Below the pieces are notes generated by a model. That model was not told the DNA's origin. It was given only the letters and a program-made list of their open reading frames with translations, and made no database searches. From Topomyia yanbarensis (lineage: Eukaryota > Arthropoda > Insecta > Diptera > Culicidae): a DNA stretch of 64,000 bases. Made by a program: the position numbers and the translations under genes. Positions within the stretch are counted from its first letter, which is position 1. Each line of letters opens with the position of its first letter. The stretch is from positions 27,335,543-27,399,542 of the forward strand of contig NC_080671.1 of assembly GCF_030247195.1 (NCBI RefSeq), read 5' to 3'. Below, one piece after another: positions 24,366-36,539 of the stretch.

Positions 24366-25330
24366 ATATTTAGGGTCTGGGTCAATTGGCATAAAGTCAT
24401 TTGACATAAGGTCATTTGGCATAACGGACATTTGGCATAACGGTTATTTGGCATAATGGTCATTTAGCATAATTTTGAGAATTGATCACACTGCAGGTCA
24501 TTTAGCATAACGGACATTTGGCATAATTTTAAGAAGTGATCACACTGGAGGTCATTTGCCATTTTTTCAACTACAGGGGAAACACATAATTTGAAATGTT
24601 CGAGGGGCAGGTAATTCGTCATAACTTTAATCCGTGCTACTGCTGAAGGTCTTTCCATACAAATAGTGTTATGTTAAAGAAAACAGTAATTTAGAAAACA
24701 GTCGTTTAGCATAGGTATATGTGGTGATAAAGTTATTGATTACCAGGATGTTTTTTGAGTATATCCTTTCTTGTGTGTATTATGTATTTTGATTGTATGT
24801 TGACAATAACGTTCATCGTTCGAGGGAAAGTTAGTTATGCAGTTGTAAGCAGCTGACATGTTGATCACATGTTTGAGTATAACGGCAACTACCTAAATAT
24901 TCAAATGACTTTAAATGAGTTGGTTTACCAATAGTACTAAAATTGAACTTGAACCAAAATTAATTAGATTATTCTTCTTTACCAATTAATAAAACAACAT
25001 TTAAGACTACTGTGGCTACGTCACATCGCTTCAAGTTGCGTGCTGTCCGACATCGCTGTCGCTCAGTCGAACTTAAACTAATTTATAGCCCCTATGTTTG
25101 AGTAATCCGGGCAAACGAGTGGACCATAGGTTTGCTTGCGAGGGGCCGTCGCCTCCGACGGCTGGTCGCCGGCCGCCTCGTCCAGCGGTCCTTCTCTTTG
25201 AAATGAAATTCCAGACAAACCGTACTGGCCAAACACAGTTCGCAGAATTTAATGCAAGAAAAAACTTTCCCCTTTTGTTCACTGCCAACATCTGTGGTTG
25301 GTGAGTAACAATTTGCCCGGAATTTGCACT
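24366..25330 (+). mobile_element. TTTGGCATAA foldback element, partial copy
   Basis: From 24376 the sequence repeats CATTTGGCATAA-type decamers about eight times, separated by ACGGA/GGTC spacers. An internal module follows at 25010-25190 (CTGTCCGACATCGCT; TATAGCCCCTATGTTTGAGT; CGGGCAAACGAGTGGA; TTTGCTTGCGAGGGGCCG). The same decamers and module occur at 44545-46050 and at both ends of 55849-63933. Here only the left arm and module remain; no inverted right arm is found. Confidence 0.65.
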
Positions 25331-25540
25331 CAAAGTAAATTTCGACAGCTGGCTTTTACACCCTAATCATATGTTTGTAGAGGATTGTATACACACACAT
25401 ATTCGATCTCTGGTGGATCTTAAAGTTATTGTTATTGTTGTTATTTATCAGTGTGCAATCGGGCTGTGTCAACAACCTATTTATGCAACCTATGCAAATT
25501 AACTGTACAGCTACCGTCTCACCTACATACACTTTATACA

Positions 25541-25721
25541 CAGACTAGCGAAGTGTCAAAAATTGCAGCCAAACGGACTGTCAAAAAGTGCAGCCAAACA
25601 AGCATGAGGGTTTTGAGAGGGAAAGTACAAGAGGAAGCCCATGCAAAGCTTATGGGAGCTTCCGTGATGTCAGTTTACATTCATGGTTGCTAGTTTTACT
25701 GTTTTTCTCTCCGCTAGTCTG
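25541..25721. mobile_element. Short inverted-repeat element (CAGACTAGCG ends)
   Basis: Perfect 10-bp inverted termini, CAGACTAGCG at 25541-25550 and CGCTAGTCTG at 25712-25721, bound a 181-bp non-coding segment. Two tandem phrases of ACTGTCAAAAA(G/T)TGCAGCCAAA type lie just inside the left end. The flanking bases do not give a clean duplication. A hAT-like MITE is one reading. Confidence 0.5.
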
Positions 25722-27408
25722 TTACATAAAGTGTCTGTTGTCTCAACGTTGCACTTGACAGTGAATGCAGTGCTTTATGGTCACACTTATGACCGCGCAC
25801 CCGGCTTCCCATGACCGTTTTGGCGACTTAGAGGCTGTCGTTCCATGTTGCTCAGGGATACATTGCTCCTATACACATCCATGCATACAAGCATGCATTG
25901 ATACGGTAAACATACTAACAGTATTAGTCCTTACTCGCGAATACTTTTTCCTACAACTGTGCTGTTTCATCTTCATCTTATAGCAGAATTCGATTATTCC
26001 TGTTCTAGGCAATGTACGTATTCATTACATAAGCCCTGTTTTTTCTATTACCATTATGCTGAGTAGCTAGACGAGGCAAGGTAATCTCTGCCCATAAGAC
26101 AAGAAATATTTATCCTCCATTCCCCTTAAAGTTTCTCGAACCGAATGTCCGTTCCTGGCCTCATACCCAAGGTCAAAAGAGCGGATAACTAACAGAATCC
26201 ACATGTCCGCCACTTAAGCGAATTGAATATCAACTTGCAAGAAGGAGCACATATACCATACGAGTCGAAGGTCATGGGCCCAGCGCCACCTCGTACGGTT
26301 CCTGAAATTAGATGTTTGTTAGTGTTACTTACAGATTTCTTTTCAATGGTTCCTCCAAATGTATGTGATATCCATGACTAACCTGGATAGTTCCATCGAG
26401 TCTAGTTTGCAGACCTTACATAACTAGACTCACTGTTCTCCATTCACCTACTGGATATTCGATCTCCTTAAAGTTGTAAATGTAATGTAACAGTTTTGTG
26501 AACCCAATGGGAAGCTGTGTCCCAGTTGTTCGCAATTAGTACAATTCATGACCCGCGGCACCGAAAGGCGAACAGGTAGCCGAAACATGCCAAAGAGGAA
26601 GTAGTTAGGTAGGGCAGATGCGGCGAAGGTCACCTGATAGGAGTATGATTTGACATATGTCTTCTTTCAATCAGCTGCGACAGATGCTGAATACAAACAT
26701 TCGCACTCCAGTATCTTCACTGGCTTTAAAACAACCAACCCCAAGTGTCAGCAAATCCGATTGGCTGGTACATATACCCTGCACTCGTTCGTAAAAAGCC
26801 CGTAGTCGGCAATATCATTTGCCTGCTTCACACTATTTACCACCACCTGAAGTTTATCAGGACGTATTTTCGATATTTCTGTAACAGCCGAATATCGTTC
26901 CGTCAAAACTCGAGAAATTTGCAATAAATTCGAACACTTCTGTCTTTAGCCAAGAAGATGATCACGTACGGCCCGGTGGACGAGCATGGACAAAGCTTGA
27001 ACCGAGGAGTCGTTTTTGTATCAACATCCATCTCACCTTGTGGTGAACCACCACTGCCAGGGGATGTCATTTTCGCGCAGGCCTATTGCCCAGCGCTGGT
27101 TAGTAGGAAAACCAAGAGAGGGAAGCGGAAAATTATTGCGGTACTTATCTCGAATAACGGTATCTAGAAAGCTCACAAGAAACGAAGCACTGCCATTGCT
27201 CTGCTGGTTGACGCGCAAAAGAATGAAGGCCAGAACCTCGAAGAGGTGAAGAAAGCACAAGATAACCTTATTTTTTTTGAGGTCGCTAGCCTAAAACCGA
27301 AGACTGCATATTAAGAAGACTGATATATCTTTCCTTCCTCCATACAAACGAAAAGCGACAGAGGTTCCAGCGCCTCTACTGGAGGAAGGTAGGAAGCTAA
27401 ATGTAAAA

Positions 27409-27446
<38 letters not shown>

Positions 27447-28397
27447 ATCACTATGGAAAGTACCACCTTTACCCGCAAGTGGCGTTGCTGTTACTGTCTC
27501 CAGATTCTGGACACAGTTGCCAGTCTTCTTGATATGCAGTCTTCGCTAAAACTCTGAACTGAATCGAGGCGATCATCGAAATGATAGATCCTACAAGTGA
27601 ATGCACTTGGCCCAGTCACCTGTCGAGCATTTGTATATTTGCGTGTGTGAATGTTTACGTGTGTATGGGAAGTGTTGGGTGTTGAGATATGTGTGTTACC
27701 TGTAAATAATATGTTAATACAAACAATATGTAATATTTTAAAATAAGACACGTGTAATATGCTACTTGCAGTTTGTTGGTCGTTCCTACTTATTTGATTG
27801 AATTGAGTATGGAAGTACATCTCAATTCTTCCAAAACCTGGCGACGTCTGATGGCAGCGAATAGTCATTGTTGGCAGCAATGTTGACCTTTTTGTTGTAT
27901 GAACTCGAAGAGGTTATCAGAGGAATGTGACGCATGAGACGGATAATAAATAAAATAAAATGAGTTAGTATTGTCATTGAGTATTAATTGAACAATACAC
28001 ATGTAACATGCAATAAAATTACTTGGAATCGTCTAAATGCCAGAAAATGATATATGTTTACCATTAACGACAATTGCATTCTGTAGAAGTTTCTCATGCT
28101 ATGCTGACTATTCCAATCCGACTTCCCGAATGAATCGAATCGAATCACATACACAGATAGACATACGACTAGCACATAACAGTTGTACAGGGTTGTAATA
28201 GGGTTCAACTTTTATTTTTTTAATGCGCCTGTGCACGTTGACGAGGTCGACCCAAAAACGCGACACTATGACTCCCACTGCGAGCCGTGCTCGCAAAGAC
28301 TGCCATTAAGCTGTTGAACAATGTCTGCAAACACAGCCCACAGAGAAAGTTAATCCACGGCGACCCGCCAATCGGCCACGCCAGTGTGCACAGGCTA
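25722..28397. other. No supported gene; TG microsatellite
   Basis: A (TG)n run occupies about 27416-27445. The segment at 26950-27260 has a lysine-rich, protein-like translation in two frames (KTKRGKRKIIAVLI and KAHKKRSTAIALLVDAQKN). A stop and a frame change separate them; it may be a decayed gene, but I cannot name a family. The remainder shows nothing identifiable. Confidence 0.35.
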
Positions 28398-28720
28398 TTA
28401 GGGGCCATGCATAAATGACGTAGCATTTTGGGGGTAGTAGGGGGGGGGGGGGTATATTAAATTTGTGACGAAGTGTGACGAGGGGAGAGTAGGGTCAGAA
28501 GCTGCGCGACATAGCATTAAGATTTTTACGGACATTAAAACCCATTGATTAGAAAAAATAATTTAATGTTCCTCCATTCTCAAGAGAAATAAATTTAAAT
28601 TCACTCAAGTTACTTTTCATGAAATTTTTATTTTTTTTTTTTTTTTATTTTTTTTTGACACTTTACCACATAAGTGGCATTCGTGTCGCTAGGAATAGCT
28701 TAGGGCTTAATATAGTTCTA

Positions 28721-31700
28721 TTATATACTTATCTTTGCTTTACTTATAAATTTTAACACAGCTTTTTCTTTGTTCGGGTCGTTAGACAGGATTTCGGTAA
28801 TAGTTCCGCTTACGCCGCACTCTTTCCGTATCGAAGCGAATCCGCGACAGTTAACGAGTATATGGTGGACCGTGAGGATTTCTCCGCAATAGCAACAGTT
28901 TGGTGGTGGGCTCCGATCCATGAGGTGAGAATGCGTTGCACGTGTGTGACCTATACGTAGCCTGGTCAAAGTACGCTGTTCTGATGCACATTTTCGATCG
29001 ATGTACTTATTTGCGAATGGTTTCACCAGTCTCAAGTGTTCTTGTGTTTGGTGCCATTCTATGTCCCAAGTGTCGGAAATTGTCTTTTTCACGTATCGTA
29101 TGGCATCTTGAGAGGGCAGTGGAATATCCATTTGTATTTTCTTTCGACCTTCGTTGGCGAGTTTATCAGCTTTCTCGTTTCCCGCAATGCCCGCGTGTGC
29201 TGGAATCCAGCTGAATGTTATGCTACGTCCCATAACTGCCCGTTCTATTTTCTGAATCCATGGATGCCCCGAGTGGCCGCCACGGATAGCCTCGAGACAG
29301 CTTGCCGAATCGGTGAGAATTAGTACGCTTTCGCTCTTCTTGACCTTGTTAACGGCTTCGCTAATTGCAAAGGCTTCTGCTGAAAAAATACTACATGGTC
29401 CCGGCAGCGAGTAACTGCCCTCACTGCAACTTTCTGCTACGCCCACTCCAGTCTCCGATTCGTGCTTCGAGCCATCGGTATATATTTGTTTGTGGATAGG
29501 ATAGTTGTTCTGTATGAACTCTTGAAATATAGGGATTACTACCTGTTTATGAGTACCTGCTTTAATGGTCTTTTTGAGTTCGTAGTCGACACGGGGTGCT
29601 GAAGCGTGCCATTCTCTGTCGATCAGTCTAAGTCGGCTGCAGACGTCTGGTATGGATAATCCAGTTGTTTTGAGGAATAGCTCCTCTGCTCGTTTGGCCA
29701 CAGGAAGTTTTTTAATGTTTGTGTCTTTTTCCATTAGACGTACCACGAGTTGCGAAAGCCGTTGGACCAGTACTAGTCGAAATGGTAGACGATTAGCTTC
29801 TGCCATTATTGAAGTAATCGGGCTTGTTCTAAAGGCTCCGGATGCCTGTCGTACAACCTCATTGTAGATAGCAGCTAAGGATCGTTCCATCCCCTCGATG
29901 TTGGAGCTGATTAGTCCGATTCCGAACAGCAGCTTTGAAGTAACAAGTGCTGAGCCTACGTTCAGAAGTGTTGCTCGACTGCTTCTCTTCAAACGATGCC
30001 CCAGGATTCGAAGAATGTTGATGCGACTAGAACAGCTTTTCCGAATGCTAGCAAAATGTTGGAGAAAGTTCAGTCTTGAGTCCACTACAATTCCTAGGAT
30101 TCTCATTTTCCTGACATATGGAATTGGTTTCCGATTCAGTTTAATAGCTCGTCCACGTTTTCGATGTTTCATGCTGCAAATGTGCATAAATTTAGATTTC
30201 TCCGGGGCAACGACAAAACCTACGCTTTCGGTCCATTTTGAGACTGATAGAACAGCTTTTCTTAGGATCTGGCGCACTTGACTGAAGTTGGTTCCTTTGG
30301 CGATCAACAACACATCGTCAGCGTATAGCAGGATCTGAACATCGGCTGGTATTATCTCGAAGATGGGTTGCATGGCAACTAAAAACAAAGTTACTGATAG
30401 TGTGGATCCCTGAGGTACACCATTTTCGGCCACCTTGCGGCTGGATAATTCTCCATTTGCAGCTACACGAAAAGTTCTCTCGTTGAGGAAACTAGAAAGA
30501 ATGTTCATCATACGACCGGAGATTTTCCATTTTTGAAGGGTTCGGAGGATGGCAGGGCGCCATGTCGTGTCATAGGCTTTAGCTATGTCTAGTGAAACAA
30601 TTTCCACATGCTCATTGTCGTTTTTGTTCAGATATGATTCCAAGTATGCTAAATGGGAATCGACGCCTCTACCTGCTATGAATGCGTGTTGTCGATGGTC
30701 CAGCCGTCCTGTGGCCTGAAGTTCGGTTATTAATCGGCGGTTTACCATACGCTCGAATAGTTTTCCAAGACAACTGAGCAGAGTTATTGGACGGTAGCCG
30801 TCTGGTTTACTACGATCGCTATTTGGTTTGGGTATCGGAATTACTATACCCTCTTTCCACTGAACCGGAAAACTGCCACTTTCCCATATTTTATTGTACA
30901 GATCCAGCAAAACTGTTTTTGCCGTAAAAGGTAGATGCTGTAGTAGCGGGTACCCAATGTTGTCGTTCCCGGTAGACGACCCGCCTCGGCGAGATAGGGC
31001 CCATGTTAGTTCGTCCATTGTAAAATCTGCGTTAAACTGCTTAAATAGGTTCGGTCGTGTATTTTGGGTAAACTTGTTCTTGGATGCCGTATTCTTTTTG
31101 CGAAACTTTTCAGTATAGTTAGTGTCAGCTGATTTACTTCTGTACTCGTTAGCAAATGCCTCGGCTATTTCCGGTCCATTGCTGGTCATGCCATTCGATA
31201 GATTCAAGGTAATCGTGTTACTTCGTTTGCCTCCTTGCAGTTGGTTTATGCGACTCCACACTTGCGTGGTGGGTGTACTAGGGTTGATACTTTGAACTAA
31301 TTCTTCCCAGCTTTTCTTTTTTGCTTCTCGGATAACCTTGCGACACGCTGAGCGAGCTTCGTGGAAGCGTTGCAGAAAGCTCTCTTTCCTGGGGTCTGCA
31401 TCCTCGATTCGGCGAAGTGCCCGTAACCATTTTCTTCGGGTTTTTACTGCTTGTTCTACTTCAGCAGACCACCATGCGACTGTTTTTAGACCAGGGTTAC
31501 CACCGGTTCTGGGTATGCTTGCTTCAGCAGCCTCTATAATTCCATGTGTGAACTGCTCCACCGTAGAAGTTAGGTCTGGGCGAATTTTGCTACTAATTGT
31601 ATCCTCAAATAGTTGCCAGTTTGCTCGATCGTAAATCCATCGCCTTCGTCGTCTAGGTTCATCCTGGCATCCTGGGAAGTCAATTAGGATCGGAAAATGA

Positions 31701-33337
31701 TCGCTATCGGAGCAGTCCGGTACAATTTTCCAGATAAATCTATTGGCAATCGATGTTGAACAGATTGAGACGTCGAGTGCCTGTGTGCTTCCGGTGACAG
31801 GGTCGATTCTTGTATGGGATCCATTGTTCAATATTATCATGTCATGGTTAATCACAGTTTCTAGGATCTTGTTACCCCTTCGGCGTGCTTCGTTATTCGA
31901 TGCAGTCGGTTTGCTACCCCATGCTGGGTGGTGGGCATTCATGTCACCCATCAGAAGGACCGGTTTTGGTAGTTCTTGTATCAGGTTATTTAGTTGTTTT
32001 GCAGAATTTTTCTCTCTAGGCGGTAGATAGATGGATACAACTGTCATCTTTACTGGTGCATGAATTCTGACTGCAACTGCTTGGATACTGGTTTGCAAGT
32101 CTAGCTTCTCGAATGGGATTCCGTCCTTAACTGCCATCCCTGCACCTTGTCTTCCGTGAGTGGAGCACGGCCCGAGCAAAAGATGGTAGCCCATTCCGAT
32201 GTAGTTTTCACTAAGTGAGTTTGCTTCAGCGTTCGTTTCCTGAAGGCTTACCACGATCGGCCTATATTTTACGAGTAAAATTTGTAGTTCATTACGATGA
32301 GATCGGAGTCCACTAATATTCCATTGGATACCAAAAGTCTCGGGCGGTAGATGGTCAACGATTTCGGGTTCTAGGTCTGATAATTTCGGGGAGTTCATCA
32401 AGAGTTCTATGGCCTTTGTAGCTTGGTTTTCGTTGAGTGCTGGATCGTTTTCACGCTGAGCAGATGTAGTGTCTGTCGGTTCCAAGGGTAGTGGCTCGTG
32501 GTTTGGGGCACCTAGGGATTGGTGATTTCTGTTGATACTCACCGCTCTGCAAGCTGAGCAGCACTTGATTACATTCCACGATGTGGAGGGAAGTGCTAGG
32601 CATTCTCTGTAGGCTCCGCTTCCAACAAGACATCTGGTTGTGGGCGGGACATTGCTTGTTTGACTCTTGGTTCCTAAGGGTGGTAGGGAAACGAGTAGGT
32701 ACGGTTCTGATGGGATGTACTGATTGGTACTTGCCTGTAAGTAGCCGCGCTTCCCTGTGCCAGCAGCCGCCGAAAGCTCTTCGGATGAATCCGGTACTTT
32801 TTCGGTCAGGGCTGGCACAGGAATGTGGCGTTTTGGGTTGCTGGTGCACGATGTTGTTGCTGTGTGTATTTGCGAGGGTTCGATAACAAAAGGGTACTTA
32901 TTACTCCTTGCAGGTTCCTTGTAGGTACAATCATGTGCACTTGTAGCTGGATTTGCCCAATTGTAAATTGAAAACGTGGTTGGGCTGCTGCGTTGTGTTG
33001 GGCTTCCTTTGTTCATAGTTGCACTTTTTTTTCCGGATTCATTGTAGTTAAAGGCCGCATTGGGGAAATCACTGTCAACGAGTTGAGGTAAGACGTCCCG
33101 GACAGATCCTTCACCCAACTGCGCTTCCTCTGGAGGAAGTGGGGTGGGTACTACACTTTCCCCAGCCCCAAGCCGCTGGCTGAGGTTGTACATGTTATTG
33201 TTGACGTTTGTGTTTAGGTTGACGATGTTGGTGGTGCTGGGGATGGGTATAGTTGCCTTACTAGAATTATTCATTGAAGTTGAGTCCATTAAGGGTTGAA
33301 TCGAGTTGTGTTCGCTTTGTGTTTGAGGTTTCATCAT
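28721..33337 (-). CDS. LINE ORF2: endonuclease - reverse transcriptase - RNase H
   Basis: An uninterrupted 1538-codon polyprotein for target-primed reverse transcription. Residues 1-335 are a low-complexity leader. The APE-type endonuclease spans about 336-560, with WNISGL, QETN, GDMNAHHPAWGS (near 463) and SDHFPI. The reverse transcriptase follows, with GYRPITLLSCLGKLFERM, SLDIAKAYDTTW, GVPQGSTLS and catalytic YADD near 1005. RNase H starts near 1285, with YTDGSKHE, SAEA, LTDSAS and NEKADKLA carrying the four acidic residues. A CYCGE...HHILVNC knuckle lies near 1481-1497. This domain order defines the I clade. The start used is ATG at 33337, which overlaps the end of ORF1 by 71 nt in another frame, so translation probably relies on reinitiation or frameshifting. 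No inactivating change is visible. Confidence 0.95.
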   Translation of the reverse strand: MMKPQTQSEHNSIQPLMDSTSMNNSSKATIPIPSTTNIVNLNTNVNNNMYNLSQRLGAGESVVPTPLPPEEAQLGEGSVRDVLPQLVDSDFPNAAFNYNESGKKSATMNKGSPTQRSSPTTFSIYNWANPATSAHDCTYKEPARSNKYPFVIEPSQIHTATTSCTSNPKRHIPVPALTEKVPDSSEELSAAAGTGKRGYLQASTNQYIPSEPYLLVSLPPLGTKSQTSNVPPTTRCLVGSGAYRECLALPSTSWNVIKCCSACRAVSINRNHQSLGAPNHEPLPLEPTDTTSAQRENDPALNENQATKAIELLMNSPKLSDLEPEIVDHLPPETFGIQWNISGLRSHRNELQILLVKYRPIVVSLQETNAEANSLSENYIGMGYHLLLGPCSTHGRQGAGMAVKDGIPFEKLDLQTSIQAVAVRIHAPVKMTVVSIYLPPREKNSAKQLNNLIQELPKPVLLMGDMNAHHPAWGSKPTASNNEARRRGNKILETVINHDMIILNNGSHTRIDPVTGSTQALDVSICSTSIANRFIWKIVPDCSDSDHFPILIDFPGCQDEPRRRRRWIYDRANWQLFEDTISSKIRPDLTSTVEQFTHGIIEAAEASIPRTGGNPGLKTVAWWSAEVEQAVKTRRKWLRALRRIEDADPRKESFLQRFHEARSACRKVIREAKKKSWEELVQSINPSTPTTQVWSRINQLQGGKRSNTITLNLSNGMTSNGPEIAEAFANEYRSKSADTNYTEKFRKKNTASKNKFTQNTRPNLFKQFNADFTMDELTWALSRRGGSSTGNDNIGYPLLQHLPFTAKTVLLDLYNKIWESGSFPVQWKEGIVIPIPKPNSDRSKPDGYRPITLLSCLGKLFERMVNRRLITELQATGRLDHRQHAFIAGRGVDSHLAYLESYLNKNDNEHVEIVSLDIAKAYDTTWRPAILRTLQKWKISGRMMNILSSFLNERTFRVAANGELSSRKVAENGVPQGSTLSVTLFLVAMQPIFEIIPADVQILLYADDVLLIAKGTNFSQVRQILRKAVLSVSKWTESVGFVVAPEKSKFMHICSMKHRKRGRAIKLNRKPIPYVRKMRILGIVVDSRLNFLQHFASIRKSCSSRINILRILGHRLKRSSRATLLNVGSALVTSKLLFGIGLISSNIEGMERSLAAIYNEVVRQASGAFRTSPITSIMAEANRLPFRLVLVQRLSQLVVRLMEKDTNIKKLPVAKRAEELFLKTTGLSIPDVCSRLRLIDREWHASAPRVDYELKKTIKAGTHKQVVIPIFQEFIQNNYPIHKQIYTDGSKHESETGVGVAESCSEGSYSLPGPCSIFSAEAFAISEAVNKVKKSESVLILTDSASCLEAIRGGHSGHPWIQKIERAVMGRSITFSWIPAHAGIAGNEKADKLANEGRKKIQMDIPLPSQDAIRYVKKTISDTWDIEWHQTQEHLRLVKPFANKYIDRKCASEQRTLTRLRIGHTRATHSHLMDRSPPPNCCYCGEILTVHHILVNCRGFASIRKECGVSGTITEILSNDPNKEKAVLKFISKAKISI

Positions 33338-34163
33338 CGGATATGTCTATTGAGATATTGGAGGTCTCACACATGGTGTCCATTCTTTCTATTTCGACAT
33401 CGGTTACCTTTGGTGTTTGGTTGTTCGGCTTGTGTTTAGTGTTTGCTGGGAGGATCGTTTGCCCGCTAAGGGATTCTGTCTCTACGGTTTTCGACTCAGT
33501 GTCGGTGCGAGGGCGTTTCGGGTTTGTAGTGGGGATGGTCTGATTAGTTGGTATTACCGGGGTAATAGGTGTTTTTGGTGTTGTAGCTGTTTGGTTTGTT
33601 GGTCTCTTGCTTGAAGAGCCTGCTAAATTTTCCTTGATGTAGGTTTTCATTTTGTTGACTAGTTGTTCGAGTTTGGCAATTTCCTGGGTTTTTTTGTTCA
33701 TCTCTTCTAGCAGCTCGGTGATCCGATCATCCGTTGTCTTCCTGCTAGAATTAACGTTAGTTGTATCAGTTTTGGTGCCAAGTATCGGAGTGTTCTTTTG
33801 CGCGGTGACCTGGGCGTAGCTTCTACTGGACTCTTCCATTCGCTTTCTGGCCTCTGGGAATGACAGGTTATGTTCAACCTTGATCCGAATTATTTCTATT
33901 TCCTTTTGGAATTTGGGGCATTGACGATCGCTTGGTCGGTGGTCTTCTTTGCAATTGATACAGTAGGACTGGTTAGTGCATTGGTCTTCGGTGTGGATTC
34001 CCGAGCATTTACTACAGCGTGCTGGACCGGGACATCGTGTCCTGGGGTGCCCATACCGGAAACAGCTGTAGCATAACATCGGCGTAGGATAGTAGGGGCG
34101 AGTTGCTACGCGAGTAACTCCGATTTTCACGTACTCTGGGTACGTCGTTTTGCCAAATGTCAA
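33267..34163 (-). pseudogene. LINE ORF1, 3' portion (zinc knuckles, coiled coil)
   Basis: The last 298 codons of a gag-like nucleic-acid-binding protein. Three cysteine knuckles follow one another: CYSCFRYGHPRTRC, CSKCSGIHTEDQC and CINCKEDHRPSDRQC. Then come a short heptad-like helix (TELLEEMNKKTQEIAKLEQL) and a threonine/asparagine/proline-rich tail ending in TAA at 33267. It has no ATG of its own; the first codon at the break is TTG. The 5' portion lies at 38561-39025, separated by the inserted element. Codons rejoin in frame if one copy of the ATAT duplication is removed. This portion alone is unlikely to be translated. Confidence 0.88.
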
Positions 34164-34385
34164 TATGAGAGGCTGAGAGCAAGAGTGGGTTAAAAATTCG
34201 CTACGAGCAAAAGCGGTATACGTTTTATTTAGAGCAAAACCGGTTTAAGTACCAGTCAGAGCAGAAATGGGATAAAAAAACCTTAGCGCAAAAGTGGGTT
34301 AAAAAGATATACCACTTTTGCCCTGAGAGGATATATATTCCATTTTTATTCTAAAAATGTTTTCAAAAATGATTTATCACCAATC

Positions 34386-35460
34386 AGAGAAAACCATCAT
34401 CAATATGGGTATCATTTGAAAGGAGGTGGTTAGTAGATATGGGAAATCGATAATTACGCCATTTTGAAATCCAAGATGGCGACTTCCGTTACCACAAAAT
34501 AGTGAGAACCACCATCAATATGGGTGTCATTTGAAAGGGAATGGTGAGCAGACACCGAAAATTGACCACCACCGCCATTTTGAAATCCAAGATGGCGACT
34601 TCCGGTTACCACAAAATAGTGAGAACCACCATCAATATGGGTGTCATTTGAAAAGCGATGGTGAGCAGACACCGAAAATTGACCATCACCGCCATTTTGG
34701 AATCCAAGATGGCGACTTCCGGTTACCACAAAATAGTGAGAACCACCATCAATATGGGTGTCATTTTATAGGGGATGGTCAGCAGACACCAAAAATTCAC
34801 CATCACCGCCATTTTAAAATCCAAGATGGCGACTTCCGGTTATCACAAAATAGTGAGAACCACCATCAATATGGGTGTCATTTGAAAGGAGGTGGTTAGC
34901 AGGCACCGAATATTGATCATTACCGCCATTTTGAAATCCAAGATGGCGACTTCCGGTTACCACAATATAGTGAGAACCACCATCAATATGGGTGTCATTT
35001 GAAAAGGGGTGTCAGTAGATATCGGAAATTGATTATTACGTAATTTTGAAATCCAAGATGGCGACTTTCAGTTACCACAAAATAGTGAGAACCACCATTA
35101 ATATGGGTGTCATTTAAAAAGGGTCAGTATACATCGGAAATCGATTGTTACGCCATTTTGAAATCCAAGATAGCGGCTTCCGGTAACCACAAAGTAGAGA
35201 GAACCATCATCAATATGGGTATAATTTGAAAGCGGGTGTCAGTAAATATCGGAAATTGATAATTACGTCATTTTGAAATCCAAGATGGCGATTTCCGGTT
35301 ACCACAAAATAGTGAGAACCACCATCAATATGGGTGTCATTTGAAAGGGAATGGTGAGCAGACATCGGAAATCGACAATTAGGCTATTTTGAAATCCAAT
35401 ATGATCACTTCCGGTTACCAGAAAATAGTGAGAACCATCATAAACATGGGTAACGTTTGA
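34386..35460. repeat. 117-bp minisatellite array, left arm
   Basis: About nine units, each containing AGAACCACCATCAATATGGG, TTTTGAAATCCAAGATGGCG and ACTTCCGGTTACCACAAAAT. The orientation is opposite to the right arm. The units are more diverged than in the right arm and include several shortened ones toward the centre (after 35000). Open frames that cross the units are incidental to the repeat. Confidence 0.9.
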
Positions 35461-35489
35461 AAGGGGGTGTTCAGTAGTAGCCGTTTTAG

Positions 35490-36125
35490 ATCCGATTTTC
35501 TTTCACTGCAAACATTACATTGCAACAACACGGTTTTATGCCTAAATGATCGACAACGACCAACCTGCTCTCGTTTACAACATATGTACTCGATGGATTT
35601 ACTGACGGATTGCGAACCGATGCTGTTCACATGGATCGGTTCGGCCTTCGACAAAATTAACCATGATGTCGCAATAGCGAAGCTGGACAAACTCGGTATT
35701 CATGGACAACTTCTGCGTTGGTTCCTCGATGGAAGGCAATTCCAAATCAGCATTAAGGACTGCCTATCTGCACCATTCTTCACTACATCCGGCATCTCAA
35801 TAGGTAGCCATCTCGGTCCATTAATTTTCCTCCTCTACTTTAATGACATCAATATTAAATTACAAGGACCCCGCCTTTCTTTCGCCCATGATATGAAAAT
35901 TTTTCGACAAATACGGGATTAAACTGATTCCGAGTTTTTTCAGAGTGAACTGGAGAGCTTTAGTACGTGGTGTGACCTAAACAGAATGGTTTTACATCCG
36001 AGTAAATGCTCAATCGTTACGTTCACTCGGAAACGCTATCCGATTCAGTTTAACTACCATTTATTCGACTCGAGCATTCCAAGACACTCTCACGTCAAGG
36101 ATGGTGGAGTCATCGTGGATGCAGC
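35490..36125 (+). pseudogene. Jockey/CR1-like reverse transcriptase fragment
   Basis: The central spacer encodes part of an RT on the plus strand. GSAFDKINHDVAIAKLDKLG (box A) is followed by GIHGQLLRWFLDGRQFQI, GISIGSHLGPLIFLLYFNDI (box B) and a catalytic loop reading SFAHDMKIF. An intact enzyme would have an acidic pair (FADD) in that loop, so one catalytic aspartate is lost. A TAA at 35920-35922 interrupts the frame. After it the same frame continues with FSTWCDLNRMVLHPSKCSIV and ends near HVKDGGVIVD. The upstream part is out of frame. It differs in clade from the host LINE, so it is captured or inserted debris, not part of that LINE. Confidence 0.8.
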
Positions 36126-36539
36126 ACCATACACTTCATGCTTCGTGGATGAGGCATGAAGACAATAAAGATAAAACAACCCAATGTAAGAGCATGGGAT
36201 GTATGAGCCTAGAAGCGCAAGAGCATGTGAGATATGAGCCTAGTAGCGACCGGGCCCACTATATGTTGGATACTGTCAACGTCTGTACATCAACATACGG
36301 ATGCCACCCCCTGGATAAGAATGATCGACCCCAAGAAATTAAAATTTTGTGATTTGTTTCTCGCATCAATAAAAATATTATATATACACTTCCATATTAA
36401 TTTTAGTGGTTTTAAAATAGGTTATATGAGGAAAAAAGCGAAAAAATGCTAATTTTCAATAAAATTGCTTTTAATTCACTTCAATCCATTTTTGGGTTAA
36501 TTAATATTCCTTGGATCTTCAAATTTTAAAGGTGTATGA

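Noticed and set aside
27491..27880. 129-codon minus-strand frame
   Set aside because: No recognisable motif; it adjoins a TG microsatellite and includes TGTGTA-rich DNA translated as THTHVNIHT-like text.
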